Below are positions 9,501-17,573 of a stretch of 64,000 nt of DNA, piece after piece. The position numbers and the translations under genes are program-made. Origin of the DNA: Kribbella monticola. GTDB taxonomy: Bacteria; Actinomycetota; Actinomycetes; Propionibacteriales; Kribbellaceae. The stretch spans positions 248,001 to 312,000 of the forward strand of contig NZ_QFXK01000039.1 of assembly GCF_003261635.1 (NCBI RefSeq). The letters are read 5' to 3'. The notes beneath the pieces were generated by a model. That model searched no databases. It saw only the letters and a list, made by a program, of their open reading frames with translations, and was not told the origin of the DNA. Position 1 is the stretch's first letter, and every line of letters starts with the position of its first letter.

Positions 9501-9877
9501 CGGCCACGACGATGCCGACGTTCTACACCGACTTCCCGCTGGAGACGTCGCCGCTGACCCGGACCCACCGGTCCGACCCGCGGCTGGCCGAGCGCTGGGA
9601 CCTGGTCGCCTTCGGCGCGGAGATCGGTACGGCGTACTCCGAGCTGGTCGATCCGGTCGAGCAACGACGCCGGCTCACCGAGCAGTCGCTGAAGGCCGCC
9701 GCCGGCGATCCGGAGGCGATGTCGCTGGACGAGGACTTCCTCAGCGCACTCGAGTACGCGATGCCGCCGACCGGTGGGCTCGGTATCGGCGTCGACCGGG
9801 TGATGATGATGCTCACCGGTCAGAACATCCGCGCCACCTTGGCCTTCCCCTTCGTCCGGCCGGCCCCGCGACTCTGA
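6509..9877 (+). CDS. lysX: Bifunctional lysylphosphatidylglycerol synthase / lysyl-tRNA synthetase LysX
   Basis: This 1122-residue fusion has the size and order of mycobacterial LysX. Residues about 1-250 hold several membrane helices. About 260-600 form the MprF-type GNAT-like transferase domain (DUF2156). About 640-1120 are a class II lysyl-tRNA synthetase with an OB-fold, the motif 2 region FELNRNFRNEGAD and motif 3 GLGIGVDRVMMML. The enzyme charges tRNA-Lys and moves lysine onto phosphatidylglycerol, which lowers membrane negative charge and gives resistance to cationic peptides. A separate housekeeping LysS is expected elsewhere. It is transcribed alone, divergent from the DUF998 gene. 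Confidence 0.93.
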   Translation: MISQVSSEQVIPKWQQRAAVWVGRAVLFAAVCSFIAVPVHLFAPDFVADVEDVIEFFGIPAGHTFLSAVYLAVVGSALRRGKRAALLWVLFVFEGLWLLGRIAAVGFLSVLIANPDDPDLKTPDFEKLGIGDLEWSVASLIVTLGMIWLLWRIRGAFPARLAPGTRRIAVGVLITGLLISTAVSITLTQVFPHTLHGQKQKVGWAIFAALGQSRTTMGGDHSGHNWVGLTVGFLSALSLVIAFAIFLRSVRRVRYLSQAEELQVRRLLLQYGERDSLGYFATRRDKAVIFSPDNNAAIAYRVVNGVSLASGDPLGDPVAWPAAIQRWLAEARVYGWSPAVLSASEEAAHAYVDAGLRALAMGDEAIIDVADFSLEGRTMRPVRQAVTRAQRAGYHAEVRRHGDLSPEALQEYVRLAEKWRGAQTERGFSMALGRLGDPADARCVMVIARDSEGAVRGLLSFVPWGVRGVSLDLMRRDPESVNGLMEFMVASLVDACSDLGVHHISLNFAMFREIFSDAERVGAGPVLRLTNALLTAASRFWQLESLYQSNEKYLPRWSPRLICYSRGASLAQVLLAAGTAEGFLPAPRPWTRVDTVETAERHAIRAADGGRFNAAVREQEQELLRPVLPDRRLTEQEQIRRTKLAELVAAGIDPYPVSVPRTETLERIRELHDNLPPDHHTGQQASVTGRVTRMRNHGGLAFAQLQDGLAELQVMLTAEACGAEALRLWRRLVDIGDHVSITGEVVTSRRGELSIAAAGWVMAAKCLHPLPDKRKGFTDAEARVRQRHLDLVMNPDSLRMMRHRSTAVRALRNGFETRGFIEVETPMLQAVHGGANARPFITHINAYDTELFLRIAPELFLKRLSVGGMGKIFELNRNFRNEGADATHNPEFTSVEAYQPYADYHTMRELTRELLIETATAVFGKPVVKRPDGELDISGEWPVISVHEAVSRATGVQVDSGTSCERLRELCAEKGVHVAFDLSPGELVLELYDELVEPATTMPTFYTDFPLETSPLTRTHRSDPRLAERWDLVAFGAEIGTAYSELVDPVEQRRRLTEQSLKAAAGDPEAMSLDEDFLSALEYAMPPTGGLGIGVDRVMMMLTGQNIRATLAFPFVRPAPRL

Positions 9878-9960
9878 TCGGTGCCGCGGCTCTGATCGGC
9901 TGGAACCAGGGTCCTGCTCGTCGCGTCTGCACCCTTGTGGACAGTCGGGTCGCCGTTGTC

Positions 9961-9972
9961 GGTGGGCCCACC
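9961..9972. promoter_or_regulatory. Perfect 12-bp palindrome upstream of the lipoprotein gene
   Basis: GGTGGGCCCACC is a perfect palindrome 42 bases upstream of the GTG start at 10015. It is followed by TAAGCT, a weak -10-like word. A possible operator, though G+C-rich palindromes of this size are expected now and then in such DNA. Confidence 0.25.
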
Positions 9973-10014
9973 TAAGCTTTGTTCTCAAGGGGACGACGAG
10001 ATCTGGGGGGCAGT

Positions 10015-10971
10015 GTGAAGAAGCTTTTGTGCGTCACGATCGGGCTTGCCGTGGTCGGTCTGGCGACCGGGTGCGGCACCTCGTCGAAGGACAACGCCGG
10101 CACGACGACGACGCAGTCGACCTCGGCGCCGGTCACGACGAGCAGCGACCCGGTGGAGACGCCCACGCCGGTCGTCACGACACCGGCCGGCCCGCTGACA
10201 GCGGCGCAGTACCAGACAAGTCTGACCGAGCTGGATGCCCGGCTCGCTCCGGCGATCAAGGCTCTCGGCACGGCCAACAACGGCGACAATCTGGCCACTG
10301 CGATGACCGGCCTGTCGCAGTTGCTGGAGACGGAGAAGTCTGCGCTCGAGGACGTCAAGCCGCCGGCTGCCGCAGCCGCGGCGCACAAGGCTTTGCAGGC
10401 GCGTCTGCAGGCGGCCAGCGACAACCTGTCCGGGACGGAGAACGACGACGCGGTCTCCAACGCCAAGTGCGGTGGTGTCGTCTACACGTCGCAGAGCCTG
10501 CAGCGGAAGCTGACCGCCGATCTGGCCAGTGCCGTTGCGCTGCTGAAGAAGGCCGGCATCCGCTTCGGCAGCACGCTGCCCGACCTGGGCCCGGAGCCCG
10601 CCGACCAGCGCCCGTCGAACGGTGACATCATCGTCCGCTCCGGCGCCCGCGGCGCCGGCCGGCTCCAGGTCGAGAACGGTACCGACAAGGACGTCGCGAT
10701 CTCGGTCGTCACCGACGGTCAGCCGCCCAGCAAGCCGCACGTGATGATGTTCGTGCAGGCGAAGAAGACGGCGACGATCAGCCGGATCGGCGGGAAGTAC
10801 CACATCTACTACAAGACCGGAAAAGACTGGAACGCCAAGCGCCGCCAGTTCAGCTCCGACTGCAGCTTCTCCAAGTTCGACCAGGGCTTCGGCAAGAACG
10901 AAGGCTGGAAGATCGGCCTCAAACCCAGCCTCCTGGGCAACGCCTCCACCAGCAACGTCGACGCCTTCTGA
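10015..10971 (+). CDS. Putative lipoprotein of unknown function
   Basis: About 318 residues from a GTG with a run of six G at 10005-10010 just upstream. The N-terminus MKKLLCVTIGLAVVGLATGC is a lipoprotein signal with lipobox LATGC, so the mature protein should be acylated and anchored outside the membrane. A Thr/Ser-rich linker follows, then an Ala-rich helical region (residues about 60-190) and a C-terminal part rich in Lys and aromatics. I do not recognise the family. It stands alone, followed by a hairpin terminator shared with the convergent XRE gene. Confidence 0.75.
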   Translation: MKKLLCVTIGLAVVGLATGCGTSSKDNAGTTTTQSTSAPVTTSSDPVETPTPVVTTPAGPLTAAQYQTSLTELDARLAPAIKALGTANNGDNLATAMTGLSQLLETEKSALEDVKPPAAAAAAHKALQARLQAASDNLSGTENDDAVSNAKCGGVVYTSQSLQRKLTADLASAVALLKKAGIRFGSTLPDLGPEPADQRPSNGDIIVRSGARGAGRLQVENGTDKDVAISVVTDGQPPSKPHVMMFVQAKKTATISRIGGKYHIYYKTGKDWNAKRRQFSSDCSFSKFDQGFGKNEGWKIGLKPSLLGNASTSNVDAF

Positions 10972-10989
10972 CCCTCCCCACCCAGCTCC

Positions 10990-11032
10990 CACCCACCCAT
11001 GGGCGGCGCGCCTGCGTCGCGCCTGGTGGGTG
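10990..11032. terminator. Two-part hairpin between convergent genes
   Basis: Outer arms CACCCACC (10990-10997) and GGTGGGTG (11025-11032) and inner arms GGCGCG and CGCGCC close a 7-base loop, with a 7-base bulge on the left arm. It lies between the stop codons of the lipoprotein and XRE genes and could act in both directions. Confidence 0.6.
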
Positions 11033-11169
11033 CGGGGTTGGGGCGGGTGGGAAGAGTGCGCTGAAGGCGGTGGCACGCAGGACCTCAACCGGTGTGCCGA
11101 GGGCTGACAGAACTGGGTGAGGCAGTGGCGCGGACGCACGAGACCACCCGCCGCGAACCGGCTGTTTGC

Positions 11170-12021
11170 TCAGGTGAGGGTTTGGAGGCCTAGGACTGAG
11201 AGGAGGCGGAGTTTTTCGGCGGAGTCCGAGGTGGGGGTGGCTGTGTAGACGACGAGGCGGAGGTCGCTGCCGGGGGCGGTGAGGACGTCGCAGTCGAGGG
11301 TGAGGGGGCCGACGTCGGGGTGGTTGACGGTTTTGCGTTCGGAGCCGTGGAAGGCCATCGGGCGGGCGTCCCAGAGGGTGGCGAAGAGGTCACTGGCCTC
11401 GCGGAGGTCTTTGATCAGCGCGCGCAGGTCCGCGTCCTTGGGGTAGCGCACGGTGGCCGCGCGGAGGTCGGTGACCATCGCCGCGCGGAAGTGCTCGGCC
11501 TGTTCGGGGGTCTGGACGACGCGGTTGAAGCCACCCGGCAGGTTCGCCGCCGACGGAGCGAAGTGCCGCCAGATGACGTTGCGATCGCGACCTCGCAGGC
11601 CGGACGGGTCGCCCAGCAGCGCGGCCCACAAGGAGTTCCAGCTGACCAGGTTCCAGGCCGCGTCGCAGACACTGAGCGGTGCGCCCTCGAGTTGGTCGAC
11701 CAGCCGCTGCACCCCAGGCGGGATGTACGTCGAGATGTAGGCCGCCGACGGTTCGACCTGACCCGCCAGTGCGAAGAGATGGTTGCGCTCGGCATCGGAA
11801 AGCCGGAGCGCCCGGGCCAGCGCGGTGAGCACCTGGACAGACGGCGTGGACGACCGGCCTTGCTCCAGCCGGATCACGTAGTCGACCGATAGCCCCGCCA
11901 GCTGAGCGAGCTCCTCGCGCCGCAACCCCGGCGCACGCCGTACGCCGCCTGTCGTCAGACCGGCTTCGGCAGGGCCCACGCGGTCGCGCCAGGCATGCAA
12001 GGTCTTCCCGAGTTCTCCCAC
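11170..12021 (-). CDS. XRE-family regulator with MmyB-like sensor domain
   Basis: About 283 residues from the GTG at 12021. The N-terminal helix-turn-helix reads LRREELAQLAGLSVDYVIRLEQGR (written in two parts: LRREELAQLAG then LSVDYVIRLEQGR) near residues 30-55. The remainder matches the MmyB-like PAS-type ligand domain, including VCDAAWNLVSWN and the C-terminal LTLDCDVL and VVYTA segments. Members of this family commonly sit divergent from a short-chain dehydrogenase they control, and the next gene here is exactly that. The ligand may be a fatty acid, as reported for the MmyB fold, but this is inference. Confidence 0.88.
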   Translation of the reverse strand: MGELGKTLHAWRDRVGPAEAGLTTGGVRRAPGLRREELAQLAGLSVDYVIRLEQGRSSTPSVQVLTALARALRLSDAERNHLFALAGQVEPSAAYISTYIPPGVQRLVDQLEGAPLSVCDAAWNLVSWNSLWAALLGDPSGLRGRDRNVIWRHFAPSAANLPGGFNRVVQTPEQAEHFRAAMVTDLRAATVRYPKDADLRALIKDLREASDLFATLWDARPMAFHGSERKTVNHPDVGPLTLDCDVLTAPGSDLRLVVYTATPTSDSAEKLRLLSVLGLQTLT

Positions 12022-12123
12022 CCGTCCAGTATCCGCGAGCCTGCACACAACAGCCTGGTACTGCGGTTCCCTAGGCAAACCCGTGCGCTACCTGATCTCC
12101 GCCGGCCCGAGCAGAGTCGAAGC

Positions 12124-12819
12124 ATGACAACAACCTTGATCACCGGGGCCAACAAGAGCCTCGGCTTCGAAACCGCCCGTCAACTCATCGCCGCCGGGCA
12201 CACCGTGTACGTCGGCGCCCGCGACCTCGGCCGTGGCAAAGAAGCGGCCGACCGGCTGGGCGGCCGCTTCGTCCAGCTCGACGTCACCGACGACGACTCG
12301 GTCCGCGCGGCGGCGCAGACTATCCAGGACGAGGTCGGTCACCTCGACGTCCTCGTCAACAACGCCGGCATCCCAGGCAGCAGGGACGATGACGCGGCGA
12401 AGTTCCAGCAGGTCTTCGACACCAACGTCTTCGGCGTGGTCCGGATGCTCCAAGCATTCCTGCCCCTGCTCGAGAAGAGCGACAACCCGGTCGTCGTCAA
12501 CGTGAGCAGCGGTCTCGGCTCGCTGACGGTGGCCGCCGACCCCGAAGGCAACAAGGACGCCGCCCCGGTCTGGGTGCCGACCTTCGCCTACTCGTCGTCC
12601 AAGGCCGCGTTGAACATGCTCACCATCCAGTACGCCCGCCAGTACCCCGGGCTGCGGATCAACGTCGTCGACCCCGGCTACACCGCCACCGATTTCAACG
12701 GCCACAACGGCTACCAGACGATCGAAGAGGGCGCCGAGATCATCGTCCGCCTCGCCCGCATCGACCAGACCGGCCCAACCGCCCAATACCTCAGCCTCAC
12801 CGGCACCATGCCCTGGTAG
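12124..12819 (+). CDS. Short-chain dehydrogenase/reductase (SDR)
   Basis: A 231-residue classical SDR. The cofactor site is TGANKSLGFE near residues 7-16 and DVTDDD marks the adenine pocket. VNNAG stabilises the central sheet, NVSSGLGS carries the catalytic Ser and YSSSKAALN carries Tyr and Lys of the YxxxK pair. The Rossmann motif suggests NADP(H) or NAD(H); the substrate is unknown. The gene is divergent from the XRE-MmyB regulator with a 102-base gap that should hold both promoters. A hydrolase gene follows in the same direction after 137 bases of repetitive sequence. Confidence 0.9.
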   Translation: MTTTLITGANKSLGFETARQLIAAGHTVYVGARDLGRGKEAADRLGGRFVQLDVTDDDSVRAAAQTIQDEVGHLDVLVNNAGIPGSRDDDAAKFQQVFDTNVFGVVRMLQAFLPLLEKSDNPVVVNVSSGLGSLTVAADPEGNKDAAPVWVPTFAYSSSKAALNMLTIQYARQYPGLRINVVDPGYTATDFNGHNGYQTIEEGAEIIVRLARIDQTGPTAQYLSLTGTMPW

Positions 12820-12846
12820 CGCGGCCCGACGCAACCGCGCCGAGCT

Positions 12847-12914
12847 AGCGGCCGCAGCGACACCGCCCCGCGCCAGCGGCCGCAGGGCCACCCCGCGCTG
12901 TGCCAGCGGCTCGC
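12847..12914 (+). repeat. Imperfect 28-29 bp tandem repeat in an intergenic gap
   Basis: The word AGCGGCCGCAG starts at 12847 and again at 12875, and a shortened copy AGCGGC starts at 12904, with similar C-rich sequence between them. It fills much of the gap between the SDR and hydrolase genes. No coding frame or regulatory role is evident. Confidence 0.55.
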
Positions 12915-12956
12915 CCGAGGCAAGCGGGCCGGCGATCGCTGTGCGAGGCTGCTGCG

Positions 12957-13631
12957 ATGACAGTCCTGCTGCTGCACGGCCTCGGCGCGACCCACCGCGT
13001 GTGGGACGGCTGGCCGGTCGACGATCGGCGAGCACCCGATCTCCCCGGTCACGGCACGGCGGCGCGCCTGCCGGAGTACACGTTCTCCTCTATGGCAGCC
13101 GCCGTCGCCGAGGAGCTCCAAGGCAGCAACGACCTCACCGTCATCGGCCACTCGCTGGGCGGTGTCATCGCGCTCGAACTCGCGAGCGGCCGGTACGGCG
13201 TACAGGTTGCCACCGTGATCGCTCTGGGCGTCAAGGTGGTCTGGTCGGCCGACGAACTCGCCAAGGCCGCCGCCTTGGCGCAGCGCCCGATCACCTGGTT
13301 CGACACTCGCGACGAGGCAGCCGCCCGCTACCTCAAAGTCTCCGGACTACAGGGCCTGGTCGATCCGTCGGACGACTCCGTCGACCACGGCCTGCAGCAC
13401 GAAGGCGACCGCTGGCGACTCGCCCTGGATCCGAAGGCCTTCGGTGTCGGCGCGCCCGACATGCCCGAACTACTACGGGCCAGCCAGGCTTCCGTAGTAC
13501 TGGCTCGGGGTGAGCTGGATCCGATGAACACCGACGCCCAGCTCACCGCCCTGCACGACAAGGTGATCACACTGCCGGGCCTTGGTCACAACGCCCATGT
13601 CGAGGATCCGGCGGCGCTCAGCATTCGATGA
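12957..13631 (+). CDS. Alpha/beta-fold hydrolase
   Basis: A 224-residue hydrolase with the oxyanion-hole segment LLLHGLGATHRVWDGW near residue 4, nucleophile elbow GHSLGG near 64 and catalytic His in GLGHNAHVEDP near the C-terminus; the acid is probably in ARGELDPMNTD. No signal peptide. Its last 14 bases overlap the 3' end of the convergent sdaA gene. The substrate is unknown. It may be co-transcribed with the upstream SDR gene. Confidence 0.85.
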   Translation: MTVLLLHGLGATHRVWDGWPVDDRRAPDLPGHGTAARLPEYTFSSMAAAVAEELQGSNDLTVIGHSLGGVIALELASGRYGVQVATVIALGVKVVWSADELAKAAALAQRPITWFDTRDEAAARYLKVSGLQGLVDPSDDSVDHGLQHEGDRWRLALDPKAFGVGAPDMPELLRASQASVVLARGELDPMNTDAQLTALHDKVITLPGLGHNAHVEDPAALSIR

Positions 13632-14991
13632 CGTTGACGGCGAGGCCGCCACGGGAAGTCTCCTTGTACTTGATCTTCATGTCCGCGCCGGTCTCGCGCA
13701 TCGTCTTGATCACCTTGTCCAGGGTGACGACGTGCACGCCGTCGCCGTGCATCGCCATCCGGGCCGCGTTGATCGCCTTCACCGAGGCCATCGCATTCCG
13801 TTCGATACAAGGGATCTGCACCAGACCGCCGACCGGATCACACGTCAGGCCGAGATTGTGTTCCATCGCGATCTCGGCCGCGTTCTCCACCTGCTCCGGA
13901 CTGCCACCCAGTACTTCGCACAGCCCGGCCGCCGCCATCGAGCAGGCCGACCCGACCTCGCCCTGACAGCCCACCTCGGCACCCGAGATGGACGCATTCT
14001 CCTTGTAGAGAACGCCGATCGCGGCAGCGGTCAGCAGGAACCGGACCACCCCGTCATCCGTTGCCCCAGGCACGAATCGCCGGTAGTAGTGCAGTACGGC
14101 GGGAATGATGCCGGCGGCACCGTTCGTCGGCGCGGTCACGATCCGGCCGCCCGACGCGTTCTGCTCGTTCACCGCCAGCGCGAACAGGTTGACCCAGTCC
14201 ATCACCTTGAGCGGATCGGTCGACCACGGATCGCGACTCAGCTTCTGGTGCAGCGAATGCGCCCGGCGCGGCACCTTCAACCCACCCGGCAGCACGCCCT
14301 CGGTTTCGCAGCCCTCCTGCACGCAGTCCTGCATCACCTGCCAGATGTGCAACAGGCCGGCCCGGATCTCGGGCTCGGTCCGCCAGGCCAGCTCGTTCGC
14401 GAGCATCACCTCGCTGATCGGCAGCTGCGACTCGCGGCAACGGTCCAGCAGTTCGGCGCCGGTCAGGAACGGGTACTTCAGCGGGGTCCGGTCGAGCACG
14501 ATCCGGTCGCCCGCGGCGGCGTTCTCGTCGACCACGAAACCACCGCCGACCGAGTAGTAGGTGCGCTCCCGCAGTACGGCGCCGTCGGCGGCCCGGGCGA
14601 CGAACGTCATCCCGTTCGGGTGGTAGGGCAGCGCCTTGCGCCGGTGCATCACCAACTGGGTGTCGGGATCGAAGGCGATCTCGTGCTCGCCCGCCAGAAG
14701 GATGCGGCGAGCGGCAAGGATTGCCTGCACCCGGTCGTCGACGGACCGGGTGTCGACCGTCTCGGGGTCTTCACCTTCCAGTCCGAGCAGGACCGCCTTG
14801 TTGCTGCCGTGCCCGTGCCCGGTCGCGCCGAGCGAGCCGAACAACTGCGACTCGACGGCCGTGGTACGGGTGAGTAGGCCGTCGGCGGCGAGGCCGAGGG
14901 CGAAGGTACGGGCGGCTCGCATCGGTCCCACCGTGTGGGAACTCGACGGGCCGATCCCGACGCTGAACAGATCGAAGACGCTGATCGCCAT
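13618..14991 (-). CDS. sdaA: L-serine ammonia-lyase (L-serine dehydratase), iron-sulfur type
   Basis: A 457-residue single-chain enzyme that converts L-serine to pyruvate and ammonia using a 4Fe-4S cluster. The N-terminal beta-domain starts FSVGIGPSSSHTVGPMRAA. The C-terminal alpha-domain has TAPTNGAAGIIPAV and the cluster cysteines in GCQGEVGSACS, GLTCDPVGG and IPCIERNA. The start is the ATG at 14991, the first residue of the conserved N-terminus. A glycine riboswitch precedes it, so expression should follow glycine level, fitting removal of serine made from glycine. Confidence 0.93.
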   Translation of the reverse strand: MAISVFDLFSVGIGPSSSHTVGPMRAARTFALGLAADGLLTRTTAVESQLFGSLGATGHGHGSNKAVLLGLEGEDPETVDTRSVDDRVQAILAARRILLAGEHEIAFDPDTQLVMHRRKALPYHPNGMTFVARAADGAVLRERTYYSVGGGFVVDENAAAGDRIVLDRTPLKYPFLTGAELLDRCRESQLPISEVMLANELAWRTEPEIRAGLLHIWQVMQDCVQEGCETEGVLPGGLKVPRRAHSLHQKLSRDPWSTDPLKVMDWVNLFALAVNEQNASGGRIVTAPTNGAAGIIPAVLHYYRRFVPGATDDGVVRFLLTAAAIGVLYKENASISGAEVGCQGEVGSACSMAAAGLCEVLGGSPEQVENAAEIAMEHNLGLTCDPVGGLVQIPCIERNAMASVKAINAARMAMHGDGVHVVTLDKVIKTMRETGADMKIKYKETSRGGLAVNVIEC

Positions 14992-15036
14992 CTGGAGGAT
15001 TCCTTCCGGTCGTCGTTGACCGTTTGGTTTGCCTCC

Positions 15037-15160
15037 CCGCTCTGTCAGACCTGACGTCTTCCAGAGGTGCCTCGCCCGTGCGGTGAAGGTGCCTGAGAGA
15101 TTCTTGGGGAGAGTTGCTCCTACGGCGCCCGGGTCGAGCCCGGGTCTCTCCCGCACGGGT
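15037..15160 (-). promoter_or_regulatory. Glycine riboswitch upstream of sdaA
   Basis: Read on the minus strand, GGGAGAG, then CGCCGTAGGAGCAA and AATCTCTCAGGCACC give the conserved core of a glycine (gcvT-type) aptamer. The P1 helix pairs CCGTGCGG at 15151-15158 with CCGCACGG at 15076-15083. A further CACCTCTGGA segment follows, as seen after many single-aptamer versions, then about 45 bases to the sdaA start. Glycine binding most likely turns expression on. The exact ends are approximate. Confidence 0.88.
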
Positions 15161-15241
15161 TCATGCGGCTGCTGTGCGGTTGTAGTCGGACGCCGTGACC
15201 GTACGGCGAGCCGACCGCAGCCGTCAATCCGGCGAAGGAGT

Positions 15242-15571
15242 TCAGCGGGTCAGGCGGCCGGTCCGCTCGGCCCAGAGTTCGAAGAACCAGGTGAACAGCG
15301 GCGGGATACTGGCGGCCAGCGCGAGCAGGGTGGTCGGCCAGGTCCAAGCAAGGGGCTTGCGGACAACGGCGACCGTGATCACGTAGGCGATGAAGATCGT
15401 GCCGTGGATCGGGCCGAAGATCTGTACGCCGAGCTCGTTGTCGGACAGCACGTACTTGAACAGCATGCCGATCAGCAGTCCGGTCCAGGACACCGCCTCG
15501 GCGATCGCCACCGCGCGGAACCAGGTCGCGTGCTTCGGCCGGACGGGAGCGTCGAGCGTCGTCTCAGTCAT
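15242..15571 (-). CDS. DUF3817 family membrane protein
   Basis: A 109-residue protein with three hydrophobic segments, including AIAEAVSWTGLLIGMLFKY and GPIHGTIFIAYVITVAVV, typical of the actinobacterial DUF3817 family. The function is unknown. ATG at 15571 is the first Met before the family start. It lies upstream of the riboswitch on the same strand but is probably a separate unit. A peptidase gene diverges from it with a 118-base gap. Confidence 0.85.
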   Translation of the reverse strand: MTETTLDAPVRPKHATWFRAVAIAEAVSWTGLLIGMLFKYVLSDNELGVQIFGPIHGTIFIAYVITVAVVRKPLAWTWPTTLLALAASIPPLFTWFFELWAERTGRLTR

Positions 15572-15689
15572 CAGACCAGTGACCCTAACAAGTCCCCAAC
15601 CCACGCGGGGGATCGGTCCGGGGACAACCCCGATGCGCCGCGGAAGACGTTTGCCGAGGATCGAACCATCCCCGACCAAAGGATCCGAA

Positions 15690-17183
15690 GTGCTGCTCAA
15701 ACCCAGCCGGACCATCGCATGGGCTGCGCTCCTCGGCATCGCCTCGACCGGCGCCGCCGTCGTACCAGCCATCGCCGAGCCACCACCAACCGTCGCCAAA
15801 GCCCTGCAGTGGAAGGACTGTCAGCCCGAGCCGGGTGATACCGAGGAGGACAAGGAGCTGATCAAGGGCTCGCAGTGCGCCACCCTCCAAGTACCGATCG
15901 ACTGGAACCACCCAGCAGGACCCACCTTCGCCCTGGCAGTAGCACGCCGTACTGCGAAGGAAACGCGCGTCGGCTCGCTGATCTTCGGACCGGGCGGCCC
16001 GGGCGACTCCGGTGTCGACCGGATCAGAACCGGGATGAGCCGCTTCAGTGCCGAGCTGCAGAACCGCTTCGACATCGTCAGCTTCGACCCGCGGGGAATC
16101 GCCCGGAGCAACCCGGTGAAGTGCTCGGCCGCTCTGCTCGCCCAGCAGCCGTCGCCGATCATCGGCAGCCAGGCCGAGTTCGACCGGACGATCGCCTACA
16201 ACCGCAAGCTGGCCGAGGACTGCAAGGCGAACACCGGGCCGCTGTACGACCACATCGACACCCTGCAGACCGTCCAGGACCTCAACGCGATCCGAATCGC
16301 TCTCGGGGAATCGCAGCTGACCTTCCACGGCAGCTCGTACGGGACGCTCCTCGGCGAGCAGTACGCCGAGCGGTACCCGAGGAATGTCCGGGCCATCGTC
16401 CTGGAGAGCGTGTTCGACCACGGCGCCGCGACGACCCGTCAGTTCCTCGACGCGCAATCCACGGCGGCGCAGAACTCCTTCGACGAATTCGTGAAGTGGT
16501 GCGACTCGGCAACCACCTGCGCCCTGCACGGCCGTGATGTCCACGCCTTGTGGGCTGATCTGCTCGCCAGGGCCGGCCGTGGCGAGCTACCGGATCCGCA
16601 GCGCCCGCAGTACGCGACGACTCCGTTCTTCCTATCCTTCGCCGTCTTCCGACTGCTCTACACACCGCAGTGGGCCAAGCTCGGCGAGGTACTGAAACAG
16701 CTCGACGAAAGCGAGCCGCCGACCGCTCAGCCACCGGTCCCGTCCGGTCTGCAGGCGAACACGATCGCGCCGTTCTGCCGCGACTTCAGCCTGCCGGTGC
16801 GCGACTACCGCGAGTTCGCCGGCTATCTGAAGCGGCTGGCCCGGAACACGCCGGACTTCAAGTACCCGGGTCAGCTGATCGCCGTCACGTCTTGTCTCGG
16901 TCTTCCCCCGGCGCCGAATCCCCAGCGGAGCCTGGCCGTACGACACCTGACGACCCCGATCCTGCTGTCCAACGCCATCCATGACCCTGCCACTGGCTAC
17001 AACTGGGCGACGGACGTGGCGCACCAACTGGGCCGCAACGGCGTACTGCTGACGTACCAGGGCTGGGGGCACGGTAGCTACAACAAGAGCCCGTGCGTGC
17101 AGGCCACCATCGACAAGTACCTGGTGTCATTGCAGGTCCCTCCCCGCGGAACCAGTTGCCCGGCGGTGCAGCCCACCGGCTGA
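15690..17183 (+). CDS. Secreted alpha/beta hydrolase, TAP-like tripeptidyl aminopeptidase (S33)
   Basis: 497 residues from a GTG preceded by AAAGGA with good spacing. A Sec signal peptide covers residues 1 to about 31 (ending AIAEP). The body has the S33 signatures FGPGGPGDSGVD (oxyanion region), nucleophile elbow GSSYGT, a catalytic Asp in SNAIHDPATGY and His in GWGHGSY, plus the C-terminal TAP-like segment ending in paired cysteines. Streptomyces homologues remove tripeptides from the N-termini of secreted proteins. It stands alone; the convergent small gene begins two bases after its stop. Confidence 0.88.
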   Translation: MLLKPSRTIAWAALLGIASTGAAVVPAIAEPPPTVAKALQWKDCQPEPGDTEEDKELIKGSQCATLQVPIDWNHPAGPTFALAVARRTAKETRVGSLIFGPGGPGDSGVDRIRTGMSRFSAELQNRFDIVSFDPRGIARSNPVKCSAALLAQQPSPIIGSQAEFDRTIAYNRKLAEDCKANTGPLYDHIDTLQTVQDLNAIRIALGESQLTFHGSSYGTLLGEQYAERYPRNVRAIVLESVFDHGAATTRQFLDAQSTAAQNSFDEFVKWCDSATTCALHGRDVHALWADLLARAGRGELPDPQRPQYATTPFFLSFAVFRLLYTPQWAKLGEVLKQLDESEPPTAQPPVPSGLQANTIAPFCRDFSLPVRDYREFAGYLKRLARNTPDFKYPGQLIAVTSCLGLPPAPNPQRSLAVRHLTTPILLSNAIHDPATGYNWATDVAHQLGRNGVLLTYQGWGHGSYNKSPCVQATIDKYLVSLQVPPRGTSCPAVQPTG

Positions 17184-17184
17184 C

Positions 17185-17421
17185 TCAGACGTGGACCAGG
17201 TGAGCTTCCTGGACCCTGGTGAGCTGGCGACCGGAGATCGCCTCGCCCGACAGCAACTGCAACTGGGCGCAGGCGGTCTCCAGCGCACGCGACTGGGTCG
17301 GGCAGCCGTCGACGAACCAGAACGGATCGTCGGGTTGCGAGTCGTCGGCGTCGTCGATGTCGGCATACCAGTGATGCCCCCCGGTGCACGCGCAGCGCAC
17401 CACCCGCACTCGCAGGTTCAT
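17185..17421 (-). CDS. Small hypothetical protein (78 aa)
   Basis: ATG at 17421 is preceded by a GGGGGGA ribosome site about 8 bases upstream. The product has RCACTGGHHWYADI near the N-terminus, an acidic DDADDSQPDD stretch, and a second Cys in DGCPTQSRALETACAQL. The Cys/His content could bind a metal, but I do not recognise the family. A 48-base dyad lies about 150 bases upstream and may be its control region. Confidence 0.6.
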   Translation of the reverse strand: MNLRVRVVRCACTGGHHWYADIDDADDSQPDDPFWFVDGCPTQSRALETACAQLQLLSGEAISGRQLTRVQEAHLVHV

Positions 17422-17483
17422 CGAAAAATCCCCCCGTACCAAGAAAAGCCCTGGGTCCCCCCCGGGTCCCAGTCGGGGTCAGC

Positions 17484-17529
17484 CCGGCCGGCGCGTGGTC
17501 GCGGCCCCCCACTGCCACGCGCCGGGCCG
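17484..17529. terminator. Long G+C-rich hairpin downstream of pepP
   Basis: GGCGCGTGG and CCACGCGCC pair perfectly and extend through CGGCC and GGCCG with one bulge, around a 16-base loop. It is about 100 bases beyond the pepP stop on the minus strand and just upstream of the small 78-aa gene. It may be the pepP terminator or part of the small gene's leader. Confidence 0.5.
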
Positions 17530-17573
17530 AGTTTGACCCTCCCCCGCTCGCTACATCGGTCCCGGCCTGCCGA

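Noticed and set aside
13582..14877. 431-codon plus-strand frame opposite sdaA
   Set aside because: sdaA motifs and the riboswitch fix the coding strand.
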